A stretch of DNA of 64,000 bases from Bradyrhizobium sp. SK17 (GTDB lineage: Bacteria; Pseudomonadota; Alphaproteobacteria; Rhizobiales; Xanthobacteraceae), in NCBI RefSeq assembly GCF_002831585.1, contig NZ_CP025113.1:4727001-4791000 (forward strand), given 5' to 3'. The notes under the pieces are model-generated. The model was given only the letters and a program-made list of their open reading frames with translations, had not been told where the DNA came from and did no database searches. Both the position numbers and the translations under genes were made by a program. Below, piece by piece: positions 44,279-53,048 of this stretch (its first letter is position 1; each line of letters begins with the position of its first letter).

Positions 44279-44680
44279 TCAGACCAGCGTGGTCGTGACG
44301 TCGATGTTGCCGTGTACCGCCTTGGAGTAGGGGCAGATGCCGTGCGCGGCTTCGATCAGCTGCTGGGCGAGCTCGCGCTCGACGCCGGGGATGCGGACGT
44401 TGAGGCGCGCGCTGAGGAAGAAGGCGCCGCCGGCCTGATTGAGATCGATCTCCGCGTCGACCTCGGGCTCGCTCGCAAGCTTGACCTTGCGCTGTCCGGC
44501 GGCGAGCTGGATCGCGCCGATGTAGCAAGCCGACCAGGCCGCCGCGAACAGGTTTTCGGCGGCAGGGTGCGGTTGCGGCAGCTTGACGTCGAGGAAGCCG
44601 TCGCGTGAGACGGCGGCGCCGTTCGGGCCGGCGGTGACATGGGTCTTTCCGGTGACGAGAACCTTTGCATTGGCGGTCAT
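44279..44680 (-). CDS. ohr: Organic hydroperoxide resistance protein Ohr (OsmC fold)
   Basis: 133 residues. The two peroxidatic/resolving cysteines of Ohr are Cys52 (AWSACYIGAI) and Cys116 (HGICPYSKA). VSRDGFLDVKLPQP and NPEQLFAAAW-like NLFAAAWS are typical. It reduces organic peroxides with lipoyl or thiol donors. The OhrR gene is divergent with two palindromic operators between them. Confidence 0.94.
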   Translation of the reverse strand: MTANAKVLVTGKTHVTAGPNGAAVSRDGFLDVKLPQPHPAAENLFAAAWSACYIGAIQLAAGQRKVKLASEPEVDAEIDLNQAGGAFFLSARLNVRIPGVERELAQQLIEAAHGICPYSKAVHGNIDVTTTLV

Positions 44681-44711
44681 GGCGAGCTCCTGTTGGGTGA
44701 ATATAGATCGT

Positions 44712-44728
44712 ATCCGATCTAATCGGAT
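44712..44728. promoter_or_regulatory. OhrR operator site 1
   Basis: ATCCGAT-CTA-ATCGGAT is a perfect palindrome 32 bases upstream of the ohr start codon. Confidence 0.7.
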
Positions 44729-44769
44729 GCGCTGTGAAATAAGGCGATGATCCCGAGGTGTCAAGCTCT

Positions 44770-44784
44770 TCCGATTTAATCGGA
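44770..44784. promoter_or_regulatory. OhrR operator site 2
   Basis: TCCGAT-TTA-ATCGGA repeats the core of site 1, about 58 bp away, followed by a TTTATATTG stretch that could be the ohrR -10 region. Two matching sites suit regulation of both divergent genes. Confidence 0.7.
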
Positions 44785-44829
44785 TGCGATTTATATTGCC
44801 TGGGACTTCACGAAATCCGGAGATTGCCC

Positions 44830-45297
44830 GTGACCCGCTCCTCCAAGGCCGAATCCAAGGGCCGAAAACTCTCGAATTTCCTGTGCTTTGCGGTCTATTC
44901 CGCCAATCTGGCGTTCGGCCGCGCCTACAAGCCGATCCTCGACGGTTTGGGCCTGACCTACACCCAGTACATCGCCATGATCGCGCTGTCGGAGACCGAC
45001 GAACAGACCGTCAGCGAGCTCGGCGAGAAGCTGTTCCTGGAATCCAACACCCTGACGCCGATCCTCAAGAAGCTGGAGCAGAGCGGCTACATCAGCCGCG
45101 TCCGCGATCCGGCCGACGAGCGGCAGGTGCGGGTCAACCTGACGCCGGCCGGGCGGCGGCTGCTCGACAGGGAGATCAGCATGTCGGTGATCGAAGCCGC
45201 GGGGCTCGGAGACGAGTTTCCGATCGTGCAGAAGAGCGTGGTCAGGCTGCGTGACAATCTGCTGCAGAACACGCGCGGCGAGCCGAAGAAGGGCTGA
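44830..45297 (+). CDS. ohrR: MarR family organic hydroperoxide sensor OhrR
   Basis: 155 residues from a GTG with CGGAG upstream. The redox-sensing cysteine is Cys19 in NFLCFAVYSANLAFGRAYKP, where all OhrR proteins carry it. The winged helix is SELGEKLFLESNTLTPILKKLEQSGYI with RVRDPADERQVRVNLT. Oxidation of Cys19 by organic peroxide should release it from the operators at 44712 and 44770. An upstream ATG in frame at 44758 lies in the operator and is less likely. Confidence 0.93.
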   Translation: MTRSSKAESKGRKLSNFLCFAVYSANLAFGRAYKPILDGLGLTYTQYIAMIALSETDEQTVSELGEKLFLESNTLTPILKKLEQSGYISRVRDPADERQVRVNLTPAGRRLLDREISMSVIEAAGLGDEFPIVQKSVVRLRDNLLQNTRGEPKKG

Positions 45298-45441
45298 TGC
45301 CATAGCGGCGGTGCGCGCGCGCGTCACGGCGCCCCGCGCCAAATTGTAACCGGTCGTATCCGCACGCCGTCCGTCCGCATTTTCGCCACTGGACCACTCG
45401 CAACTCCGCTCCGTCTTGCGACGGCGCGGGGAGAGCTCGAT

Positions 45442-45927
45442 TTGCACGGGACGTTACGCACCAGGATGATCGCCGTGATCGGCTTGGCTTGTGCGGCCTT
45501 GCGGTTTGCAGCGGCGCAGCCGGCTGCACCGGATCAGGCTCCGCCGCCATCACGTTCCGGTGGAGAGCATTCACCGGCAACCGCGGCCGAGATCTGGGAC
45601 GGCAATCACGACGGCATCTACACCTGCGACGAGTGGAAGGCTTACCTCGGACGGCTGTTCGATCGTGCCGACAGCAATCACGATGGACAGCTCACGCCTG
45701 CGGAGTTCGAGGCCGTTCGGCGTGCGGGCAGCGCGCTCGCCGACGCAGACTTCGGCTATTTCGACGAGAACCAGGACGGCAAAATCACCCGCCGAGAGTT
45801 CGTCGAGAAACCGAACGAGTTCATTCTGCAATACGACAAGAACGGCGACTGCCGCGTCACGCCGGACGAACTGAAAGCGACCGGGACTGACCAGAAGCGG
45901 CCGGGCGGCAGGGGCAAGCGATCCTGA
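45442..45927 (+). CDS. EF-hand calcium-binding protein, exported
   Basis: 161 residues from a TTG with GGGGAGAG upstream; ATG at 45466 is an alternative. A signal sequence ends near residue 25. Four EF-hand loops start at Asp53, Asp77, Asp108 and Asp132 (for example DSNHDGQLTPAE, DENQDGKITRRE). Loops 2-4 have complete calcium ligands; loop 4 has Cys at the sixth position. It likely binds calcium in the periplasm. Its role is unknown. Confidence 0.82.
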   Translation: MHGTLRTRMIAVIGLACAALRFAAAQPAAPDQAPPPSRSGGEHSPATAAEIWDGNHDGIYTCDEWKAYLGRLFDRADSNHDGQLTPAEFEAVRRAGSALADADFGYFDENQDGKITRREFVEKPNEFILQYDKNGDCRVTPDELKATGTDQKRPGGRGKRS

Positions 45928-45947
45928 AGCCGGTTCCGAAATGCACG

Positions 45948-47288
45948 CTAGCCGGACACGAGCGCGGGACGCGCGGGGCGAGGCGGGCTTGCTGCACTTC
46001 GATCTGATCCAGGGGGCGCCGTCCCTGGCAATGTGATCCGGACAAGAAGGCCGTGCGGTGCATTGTCGTGCAGGGAGAGCTCGCCGCCATGCCCGTACAC
46101 CATGGCCTGGGCGATAGAAAGACCGAGCCCGAAGCCGCTCTTCTCGTTCATGGTGCGGGCCTCGTCGCCGCGGACGAACGGCTTCAACATATCGGCACGA
46201 AGGTGCTCCGGAATCCCCGGACCGTCATCGGCCACGTCGATGATGGCCTGATCGGTGGACGCCGTCAGCCGGATATCGACCTCGCTGCCGAACCGCAGGG
46301 CGTTTTCGACCAGGTTGGTCACGGTGCGGCTGATCTCGCTCGGGCGGATCAACAGCGAGGCCCTGATCGGGCCGTGGTAGCGCACCACATGGCCGCAATC
46401 GGAGAATTGCTCGCAGATCGTCTGCAACAGGGCGGCGACGTTCACGAGGGTCGGCTTCGCCGCGCTGCCGCCGCTCAGGAACGACAGCACCGATTCCAGC
46501 ATCGCCTGCATCTGGTCGAGGTCGTGCAGGGTCTCCGCGCGATGGGCATCGTTCTCGATGTATTCGGATCGGAGCCGCAGCCTCGTGATCGGCGTCCGCA
46601 GGTCGTGACTGATGGCGGCCAGCATCCGCGTCCGGTCGTTCATCAGCGCGGTGATGCGTTCGCGCATGTGATTGAGCGCGACCGCCGCGGCGCGGATTTC
46701 TTCCGGGCCGGTCTCCGGAAGCGGAGCGGCCGCCTGGCTGATGCTGAAGTTCTCGGCGGCGCGGGCAAATGCCGAGAGCGGAGCACTGAGCGCGCGGCCG
46801 GCCCACACGCCGAGCAGCGTGACGCTGACGAACAGGAACAGCACCGTGCTGACCCAGAATCCGCCGAAGAACGGCGGCAGCTTGGTCGAGCCGGTCGTCG
46901 CTTCGACCACGGCTCCGTCCGGTAGCCGAATCGTGGCCGGCGCCGTCTTGGCGGAGGACGCCGGATCGATGCTGCCACTCGTCGCTGCCGAGACATCGCC
47001 GGTCAGGCGAGGGCCTGCTTCACGCAGCGCAATGTTGAGGCGAGGGAAGGTTTGCCGCGCAACTTGCAGCACCATCGCGCGATCGTCACCTGAGCTCTCA
47101 CCGAGAAGTTTCGCGATCATCTCGAACTGGTGGATGGGCCGGTCCGGAAACGTCCGCGGCTTCTGGCCGACGATATAAAGGCCGATCAGCGCGTGGATCA
47201 GCAGCAGCGAAAGCAGGATCAGTGCGGCGATCTGGCCGCTGATGCGCCTGAAGCTGAACAGCGCGGCGGTCCTGCGGGTCCAGCTCAT
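45948..47288 (-). CDS. Sensor histidine kinase
   Basis: 446 residues. Two membrane helices (about 19-40 and 145-165) flank a periplasmic sensor; a HAMP segment follows. The phospho-acceptor His228 lies in AISHDLRTPITRLRLRSE. N box LVENALRF, G1 DVADDGPGIP and G2 GFGLGLSIA complete the kinase. Its start overlaps the response regulator stop by four bases, so both are translated from one message. The signal is unknown. Confidence 0.92.
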   Translation of the reverse strand: MSWTRRTAALFSFRRISGQIAALILLSLLLIHALIGLYIVGQKPRTFPDRPIHQFEMIAKLLGESSGDDRAMVLQVARQTFPRLNIALREAGPRLTGDVSAATSGSIDPASSAKTAPATIRLPDGAVVEATTGSTKLPPFFGGFWVSTVLFLFVSVTLLGVWAGRALSAPLSAFARAAENFSISQAAAPLPETGPEEIRAAAVALNHMRERITALMNDRTRMLAAISHDLRTPITRLRLRSEYIENDAHRAETLHDLDQMQAMLESVLSFLSGGSAAKPTLVNVAALLQTICEQFSDCGHVVRYHGPIRASLLIRPSEISRTVTNLVENALRFGSEVDIRLTASTDQAIIDVADDGPGIPEHLRADMLKPFVRGDEARTMNEKSGFGLGLSIAQAMVYGHGGELSLHDNAPHGLLVRITLPGTAPPGSDRSAASPPRPARPALVSG

Positions 47289-48007
47289 GCGTCCTCCACA
47301 TGCGGCGTGAAGATGTAACCGCCGGTGCGCACCGTTCGGATCACCGACGGCCGCTCTCCGGTATCGAGCTTGCGGCGGAGCCGGCTGACCAGCACGTCGA
47401 TGCTGCGCCCGAACGGACTGGCCGGCCGGCTGCGGGTCATGGTCAGGAGACCGTCGCGGGTCAGGATCCGGCCGGGCCGCTCGCAGAATACCTGAAGCAG
47501 GTCGAACTCCGCGCTGGTCAGCGGCACCTGGGCGCCCTCGGGATCGCGCAGCTCGCGCAGGCGGAGATCGATGGTCCAATCCTGGAAGCGCAGGCGAGCG
47601 GCGCTCTGGCCGGCGTGTCCGGCAAAGCCGGCCTGGGCCTGGCGGCGCAGCACGGCGTTGATCCGTGCCAGCAGCTCGCGCGGATTGAACGGCTTGGCGA
47701 GATAGTCGTCCGCGCCCATCTCGAGCCCGAGGATGCGGTCGAGGTCGTCGCCCTTCGCCGTGAGCATGATGATGGGAATCGTCGAGTCGCCGCGCAGGCG
47801 GCGACACAGGGTCAGTCCGTCCTCTCCTGGCAGCATCAGGTCGAGAACGACCAGATCGAGCGAGTGCCCGGCAAGGTAACGATCCATTTCTCTGCCGTTC
47901 GAGGCGGTCGCGACCAGACAGGATTGATCGCGGAGATAACGGGCAATCAGGTCCCTGGTTTGCAGGTCGTCTTCGACGATCAGGATCTTTGGCGTTTGTG
48001 CGAGCAT
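47285..48007 (-). CDS. OmpR-type response regulator
   Basis: 240 residues. Receiver with Asp11-Asp14 cluster (VEDD) and acceptor Asp56 (VVLDLMLPGEDG), conserved Thr and Lys (MLTAKGDD, YLAKPFNPRELLARI), then a winged-helix (RPASPFGRSIDVLVSRLRRKLD, VRTGGYIFTP). It pairs with the kinase downstream. It diverges from bamA, so it might affect that gene, an untested idea. Confidence 0.93.
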   Translation of the reverse strand: MLAQTPKILIVEDDLQTRDLIARYLRDQSCLVATASNGREMDRYLAGHSLDLVVLDLMLPGEDGLTLCRRLRGDSTIPIIMLTAKGDDLDRILGLEMGADDYLAKPFNPRELLARINAVLRRQAQAGFAGHAGQSAARLRFQDWTIDLRLRELRDPEGAQVPLTSAEFDLLQVFCERPGRILTRDGLLTMTRSRPASPFGRSIDVLVSRLRRKLDTGERPSVIRTVRTGGYIFTPHVEDA

Positions 48008-48287
48008 GGTCCGCGACTGGGCCTCATCATAAGGTCATTTGCGCGCGTTGGCGCGCTCAGCCTCCCATCGACCAGCATACGCGTTGCTTGTGGGCGGCAT
48101 TGCGCCTTTTCGTAAGCATAGTGTTTCTGAAGTGTGAGCGGCGTCCGCAGCCGGAAACAAATCCGGAGGCGGCGGTGTCGCGTTGCGCTCACAGTCTCAA
48201 ATCACTGGAAATAATCCCGCAATCCTGCAGCCACACCATGGCCATCGCCGTCCCGTCACAACGGGCGACTTGTTTGCGAGGTGTGGA

Positions 48288-50798
48288 ATGAAGACGTGGC
48301 GGAGCCTGGTTGCGGCGATGGTGCTCTCGGGCCTTTTGATTCCGGGGACGTCGGTGACGCGGCTGTTGTTGGCGCCGGCGGCGGCGCAGTCCGTCGATGC
48401 GATCGCAATCGAAGGCAACCGGAGAATCGAGGCCGAGACCATCCGCTCCTACTTCCGGCCCGGACCCGGCGGCCATCTCGACCAGGCCGCCATCGACGAC
48501 GCCCTCAAGGAGCTGATCGGGACCGGCTTGTTCCAGGACGTCAAGATCAGTCATGCCGGAGGCCGGGTCGTCGTTTCGGTGGTCGAGAATCCGGTGATCG
48601 ATCGCGTCGCGTTCGAGGGCAACAAGAAGATCAAGGACGAGCAGCTTTCGGCCGAGGTGCAGTCGAAGTCACGGGGCACGCTGTCGCGGCCGATGGTGCA
48701 GTCCGATGCGCTGCGGATCGCCGAGATCTACCGTCACTCCGGCCGTTACGATGTGCATGTCACGCCTGAGATCATCGAGCGCTCGAACAACCGCGTCGAT
48801 CTGGTCTTTACCATCGACGAAGGCGCGAAGACCGGGATCAAGACCGTCGAGTTCATGGGGAACAACAGTTTCTCGACGTCGCGTCTGAAGGATGTGATCA
48901 AGACCCATGAGACGAACTTCCTGAGCTTCCTCGGCGACGCCAACATCTACGACCCCGACCGCGTCGAAGCCGACCGTGACCTGATCCGCCGCTTCTACCT
49001 GAAGCATGGCTACGCCGACGTGCAGGTCGTGGCCGCGCTCGCCGAATACGACCCGGAACACAAGGGGTTTCAGGTCACCTTCAAGATCGAGGAGGGGCAG
49101 CAGTACCGGGTCGCGACGGTGAGTTTCCGGTCGAACATTGCAGGTTTCGATCCGGCGACGCTGCGTTCCCTGTCACGCGTCAGCGAGGGGGCGCTCTACA
49201 ACGCCGAGGCGATCGAGAAGTCGGTCGAGGACATGCAGATCGAAGCGTCGCGGCGCGGCTACGCGTTCGCGGTGGTGCATCCATCCGGCGAGCGGAACTA
49301 CGAGGCCCACACCGTGGGGATCGTCTTTCACGTCGAGGAGGGGCCGCGCACCTATATCGAGCGTATCGATATTCGCGGCAATGGCCGTACCCGCGATTAC
49401 GTGATCCGGCGCGAGTTCGATCTCTCCGAGGGCGACGCCTACAACCGCGCGCTGGTCGATCGGGCCGAGCGGCGGCTCAAGAATCTGGACTACTTCAAGA
49501 CGGTCAAGATCACCACCGAGCCCGGTTCATCGAGCGACCGCGTGATCCTGATCGTCGATCTGGAGGAGAAATCGACCGGCGACTTCTCGGTCTCTGGCGG
49601 CTATTCCACCACCGACGGCGCGCTCGCCGAGGTCAGCATTTCCGAACGCAATCTGCTCGGTAGAGGCCTGTTCGCCAAGGCAAGCGTCAGCTACGGCCAG
49701 TATTCGCGCGGCGTGTCGCTGTCCTTTGTCGAGCCGTATCTGCTCGATTATCGCGTGGCGCTCGGGCTCGACGCCTATTACAAGGAGCAATTGCCGAGCG
49801 ACTACTCGACCTACGGCGTAAAGACCGTCGGCTTTTCACCGCGGCTCGGCCTGGCGTTGCGCGAGGATCTCACGCTCCAGCTTCGGTATTCGCTCTACCA
49901 GCAGCAGGTCACGCTCGCGAGCACCTTGGACAATTGCAACAACAATGCCTCCAACCCCTCGCTCGCGTTCAATCCGACGCCGGCCTACATCAAGAGTGTG
50001 CTGGGCGGCGTCGATCCGACCAATTCGGTCTCGTCGGGGCTCTATGGGTATGGTTGCTACGGCGACGGCGAAGCGACGCTGCCGGTGCGCGAAGAGCTGG
50101 CGGGAGGTGCGACCTGGACCTCCATGGTCGGATACACGTTGAGCTACAATACCCTCGACAACAACAAGAATCCGACCGATGGCTTGCTGATCGATTTCAA
50201 GCAGGATTTTGCCGGCGTCGGCGGCGACGTCACCTATCTGAAGAGCGCGGTGGACGCCAAGTACTATACGCCGCTGGTCTCCGACCTCGTCGGACTGATC
50301 CATCTGCAAGGCGGTGTTCTGACCAAGGTCGGGGACAACAACATCCGCATGCTCGACCAATTCCAGATGGGGCCAAATCTGGTGCGGGGCTTTGCCACCA
50401 ACGGAATCGGACCGCGCGACATCACCTATGCGAGCCTTGGCGCAACGGGAGATGCACTAGGCGGCACCAAATATTGGGGCGCATCGATGGAGCTGCAGAT
50501 GCCGTTCTGGTTCCTGCCGTCGGAGGTCGGGCTCAAGGGGGCGGTCTACGCGGATGCCGGCTCGCTGTGGGATTACCAGGGCCCGACATCGTGGGCCGCG
50601 ACCGGGGAGGTGAATACGGCTGCGTGCAAATGCGGCCTCCAATACGACGACGAGAACGTGGTGCGGACCTCGGTCGGTGTCGGCCTGATCTGGGCATCGC
50701 CGTTCGGGCCGCTGCGCTTCGACTACGCGGTGCCGATCACCAAGGGCAAATACGACGTCGTGCAAGAGTTCAGGTTCGGCGGCGGAACGTCATTCTGA
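48288..50798 (+). CDS. bamA: Outer membrane protein assembly factor BamA-type (Omp85), stand-alone
   Basis: 836 residues. A signal peptide (about 1-34) precedes five POTRA repeats, then a 16-strand barrel with the VRGF motif near residue 699 and a C-terminal Phe (FGGGTSF). BamA folds and inserts outer-membrane proteins. In most alphaproteobacteria bamA sits between rseP and lpxD; here it stands alone, so this may be a second copy. The barrel has a cysteine-bearing loop (about 549-590). GAGG lies upstream of the ATG. Confidence 0.88.
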   Translation: MKTWRSLVAAMVLSGLLIPGTSVTRLLLAPAAAQSVDAIAIEGNRRIEAETIRSYFRPGPGGHLDQAAIDDALKELIGTGLFQDVKISHAGGRVVVSVVENPVIDRVAFEGNKKIKDEQLSAEVQSKSRGTLSRPMVQSDALRIAEIYRHSGRYDVHVTPEIIERSNNRVDLVFTIDEGAKTGIKTVEFMGNNSFSTSRLKDVIKTHETNFLSFLGDANIYDPDRVEADRDLIRRFYLKHGYADVQVVAALAEYDPEHKGFQVTFKIEEGQQYRVATVSFRSNIAGFDPATLRSLSRVSEGALYNAEAIEKSVEDMQIEASRRGYAFAVVHPSGERNYEAHTVGIVFHVEEGPRTYIERIDIRGNGRTRDYVIRREFDLSEGDAYNRALVDRAERRLKNLDYFKTVKITTEPGSSSDRVILIVDLEEKSTGDFSVSGGYSTTDGALAEVSISERNLLGRGLFAKASVSYGQYSRGVSLSFVEPYLLDYRVALGLDAYYKEQLPSDYSTYGVKTVGFSPRLGLALREDLTLQLRYSLYQQQVTLASTLDNCNNNASNPSLAFNPTPAYIKSVLGGVDPTNSVSSGLYGYGCYGDGEATLPVREELAGGATWTSMVGYTLSYNTLDNNKNPTDGLLIDFKQDFAGVGGDVTYLKSAVDAKYYTPLVSDLVGLIHLQGGVLTKVGDNNIRMLDQFQMGPNLVRGFATNGIGPRDITYASLGATGDALGGTKYWGASMELQMPFWFLPSEVGLKGAVYADAGSLWDYQGPTSWAATGEVNTAACKCGLQYDDENVVRTSVGVGLIWASPFGPLRFDYAVPITKGKYDVVQEFRFGGGTSF

Positions 50799-50807
50799 GC
50801 CGGATGA

Positions 50808-51359
50808 TCAGACCGTCGATGCGTTGTCGTCGCCAAGCATCGCCAGCACGAAATTGGCCCGCGCGGATGGCGAGCTCTTGGGCAGTACGACGGTGTCGTA
50901 GCCGAGCGCGGGGAGGGTCTCCATCAGGCGGCGGTACTCTGCCGTCGCTGCTTCGAAGCCGTGCCGTCGTTCGGAATCGGTGACGTAGATCTCGGGCCAT
51001 GGCGGCGTCATGAAGACGCGCCGGTGGTAGCGATAGGCGGAACAGATCGCGTGCAGCACAGGTTCGCCCGTCGACGCTTCCAGCGCCGAGGCGGCATCGA
51101 CGAGGCCGCGGTCGAAGAACACCCAGCCGGAGCGGATTTCGGCCATCGCCATATCCTCGAGCGCGAGGTCGATGGCGCGCCGCAGGAAGGCGGCCGCATC
51201 GGCCCAGGGCAGCGCGCTGCCGCCGGCCGCCAATTCCTCGGCGATGATGCGACGGCCGGGCTCCTCGACGACCGCATAGCCGCGTCCACCTAGTTCGGCG
51301 AGCAGGGTCGACTTTCCGCCGCCGGAGCAGCCGGAGATCAGGACGAAGCGATTGTTCAA
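50808..51359 (-). CDS. AAA-family ATPase (PF13521-like)
   Basis: 183 residues from a TTG with AAGGA upstream, giving NNRFVLISGCSGGGKSTLLAELG, with Walker A at 10-17. SGWVFFDRGLVDAASAL fits a Walker B-like Asp and MTPPWPEIYVTDSERRHGF follows. These small P-loop proteins resemble nucleoside/NMN kinases; function here is unknown. An ATG at 51425 is in frame but the longer N-terminus is not conserved. Convergent with bamA (nine bases between stops) and codirectional with the tRNA-Cys. Confidence 0.82.
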   Translation of the reverse strand: MNNRFVLISGCSGGGKSTLLAELGGRGYAVVEEPGRRIIAEELAAGGSALPWADAAAFLRRAIDLALEDMAMAEIRSGWVFFDRGLVDAASALEASTGEPVLHAICSAYRYHRRVFMTPPWPEIYVTDSERRHGFEAATAEYRRLMETLPALGYDTVVLPKSSPSARANFVLAMLGDDNASTV

Positions 51360-51509
51360 GGGAAGATCCTTTCCTTGCAAGGCGTGGAGCAGGGCGCTCC
51401 GCGGTCGCGGAACGCCTGACGGCATGTGCGTGTCTGGGGGAACTGTCCGGAGATTGTCTCGACGGATGCCAGCAGGATAGCGCTCGGATCGCGAGCGGGC
51501 AACCAGCGC

Positions 51510-51584
51510 TGGAGGTGCGGGCCGGAATCGAACCGGCTCATGGCGGTTTTGCAGGCCGCAGCGTTCCCATTTCGCCACCGCACC
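51510..51584 (-). tRNA. tRNA-Cys (GCA)
   Basis: On the minus strand the cloverleaf folds fully: acceptor GGTGCGG/CCGCACC, D arm GCG/CGC, anticodon loop CTGCAAA with GCA at 34-36, variable CATGA, T arm GCCGG-TTCGATT-CCGGC, discriminator T73 as expected for tRNA-Cys, and an encoded CCA (51510-51512). The anticodon stem has a C31.A39 mismatch. It lies 24 bp downstream of rtcB on the same strand. Confidence 0.95.
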
Positions 51585-51586
51585 CG

Positions 51587-51608
51587 AGCGAGGCGCGTAC
51601 GCCTCGCT
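51587..51608 (-). other. Hairpin between rtcB stop and tRNA-Cys
   Basis: AGCGAGGCG-CGTA-CGCCTCGCT on the plus strand is a perfect 9-bp stem with a four-base loop. It fills the whole gap between the rtcB stop (51609-51611) and the tRNA 5' end (51584). It has no T-tract, so it may be a processing signal or a weak terminator. Confidence 0.6.
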
Positions 51609-52949
51609 TTAGTCCTTGAACGGATCGAACTCGCCTTCACCCGCCATCGCCACGGCAAACGGCCGCAGCGTGTGCAGCACTTTCACCGTTCCGGCGTGCC
51701 GGGCAAGCACCTCCGGCAAGCGCCGATAGGCCATCGGGCTCTCGTCGAGATCGGCGCCGACCAACGTGACGCCGCGCTCGGTGAGCCAGCGGTCCATCTC
51801 CTCGCGCGTGAAGCGGCGCTTGGCTTCGTTGCGGCCGAACAGCCGCCCGGCGCCGTGCACCGTCGAATAGAGCGAAGCCTTGGCCTCCGGACTATCGACG
51901 CCCTCGAGAATGACGGCATCATCGCCCATCGACCCGCCGACAAACCCCCGCTGCCCGGGGAAAGCCGGCGTCGCGCCCTTGCGCACCACCCACAGATCCT
52001 TGCCGCCATGCGTCTCGCGCCAGGCGTAGTTGTGGTGGTTGTGCACGGAATCGGTGACCTTGCCGCCGATGATGCGGCGGACACGATCCACGACCCACTC
52101 GCGGCCCGCATAGGCATAGCGCCCGGCGAGCTGCATCGCGGCGATGTAGCGGCGCCCGAGTTCGGAATCCTCGTCGACGATGGCAGGCGGGACATTCATC
52201 CCGTCCTTGCCGCCGGCCGCCTTGAGGTAGCGGGTCGCGCTGGTGTGCCCGAGCCCGCGGCTGCCGAAGTGAACGCCGATCCAGACGAAGCCGGCCTCGT
52301 CGCGCATCAGGTCGACATAGTGGTTGCCGGAGCCGACCGTGCCGAGCTGGCCGACGGCCTTCTGCCGGTATGCCTCCATGTCGCTTTCGCGCCAGGCGTC
52401 GCCATCGTCGAACAACGCGTGCTCGACCTGCTCGACGTTCTTCCGGCCGATGCCGAACGAGATCACCTTGGCGACGTCGCGAATGATCGTCGGGACGGTT
52501 TCGCTGATGTCGTCGAAGCGCACGTCGAGCCGCGCGGCCATGTTGCCGCAACCGATGTCGAAGCCGACGCCGGAGATCGAGATCTGCTTCTCATAGGCGA
52601 TCACGCCGCCGACCGGCTGGGCATAGCCGAGATGGCCGTCCGCGCAGATCACGCCGGACACGACATTGCCGACCGCCATGCAGTTACGCATCTGCTTGAT
52701 GGTCGCAGGGTCGTGCTCGCCGAACACCCGCAGCGGCGCGTTCTTGAAACGCTCTTCCTGCGGGCGCAGCATCGCGATCTCCGCCGAGGCCGCATCGGCC
52801 TCACGCGCAAGCTTCTCCTTGCGGGCGGCGTCGCGATACAGGCACCAGGCCGGCTGGCCACGGCCTTCGCCGACGCGGGAATCCGGATCGATGCCCGCGG
52901 CGAGGCAGAGTTCGCGGGCGCGCTCCTGGTGTGGATCGGGTCGTCGCAT
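51609..52949 (-). CDS. rtcB: RtcB family RNA-splicing ligase
   Basis: 446 residues. Manganese and active-site residues are visible: Asp104/His106 (CADGHLGY), Asp131 and Cys134 (DIGCGNMAAR), His210 (GSGNHYVDL), His227 (IGVHFGSRGLGH), His303 region (HNHHNYAW), and the guanylylated His365 in VHGAGRLFGR, where other RtcBs have HGAGR-x-x-SR. RtcB joins 2',3'-cyclic phosphate and 5'-OH RNA ends with GTP, as in tRNA or rRNA repair. AGGAGCC precedes the start. tRNA-Cys follows directly. No rtcA is nearby. Confidence 0.93.
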   Translation of the reverse strand: MRRPDPHQERARELCLAAGIDPDSRVGEGRGQPAWCLYRDAARKEKLAREADAASAEIAMLRPQEERFKNAPLRVFGEHDPATIKQMRNCMAVGNVVSGVICADGHLGYAQPVGGVIAYEKQISISGVGFDIGCGNMAARLDVRFDDISETVPTIIRDVAKVISFGIGRKNVEQVEHALFDDGDAWRESDMEAYRQKAVGQLGTVGSGNHYVDLMRDEAGFVWIGVHFGSRGLGHTSATRYLKAAGGKDGMNVPPAIVDEDSELGRRYIAAMQLAGRYAYAGREWVVDRVRRIIGGKVTDSVHNHHNYAWRETHGGKDLWVVRKGATPAFPGQRGFVGGSMGDDAVILEGVDSPEAKASLYSTVHGAGRLFGRNEAKRRFTREEMDRWLTERGVTLVGADLDESPMAYRRLPEVLARHAGTVKVLHTLRPFAVAMAGEGEFDPFKD

Positions 52950-53048
52950 TGTATTGGCTCCTGCTGAATCTTGATCAGCCGCACGCACTCCCGCGCGGCG
53001 TTCGGGATCGTTCTTGGCCGAAGTTCGACCAGACCGCGCGCAGGCAAC

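Noticed and set aside
51360..51578. In-frame extension of the small ATPase gene across the tRNA-Cys
   Set aside because: The extra residues are translated tRNA sequence, so the start was moved to the TTG at 51359.
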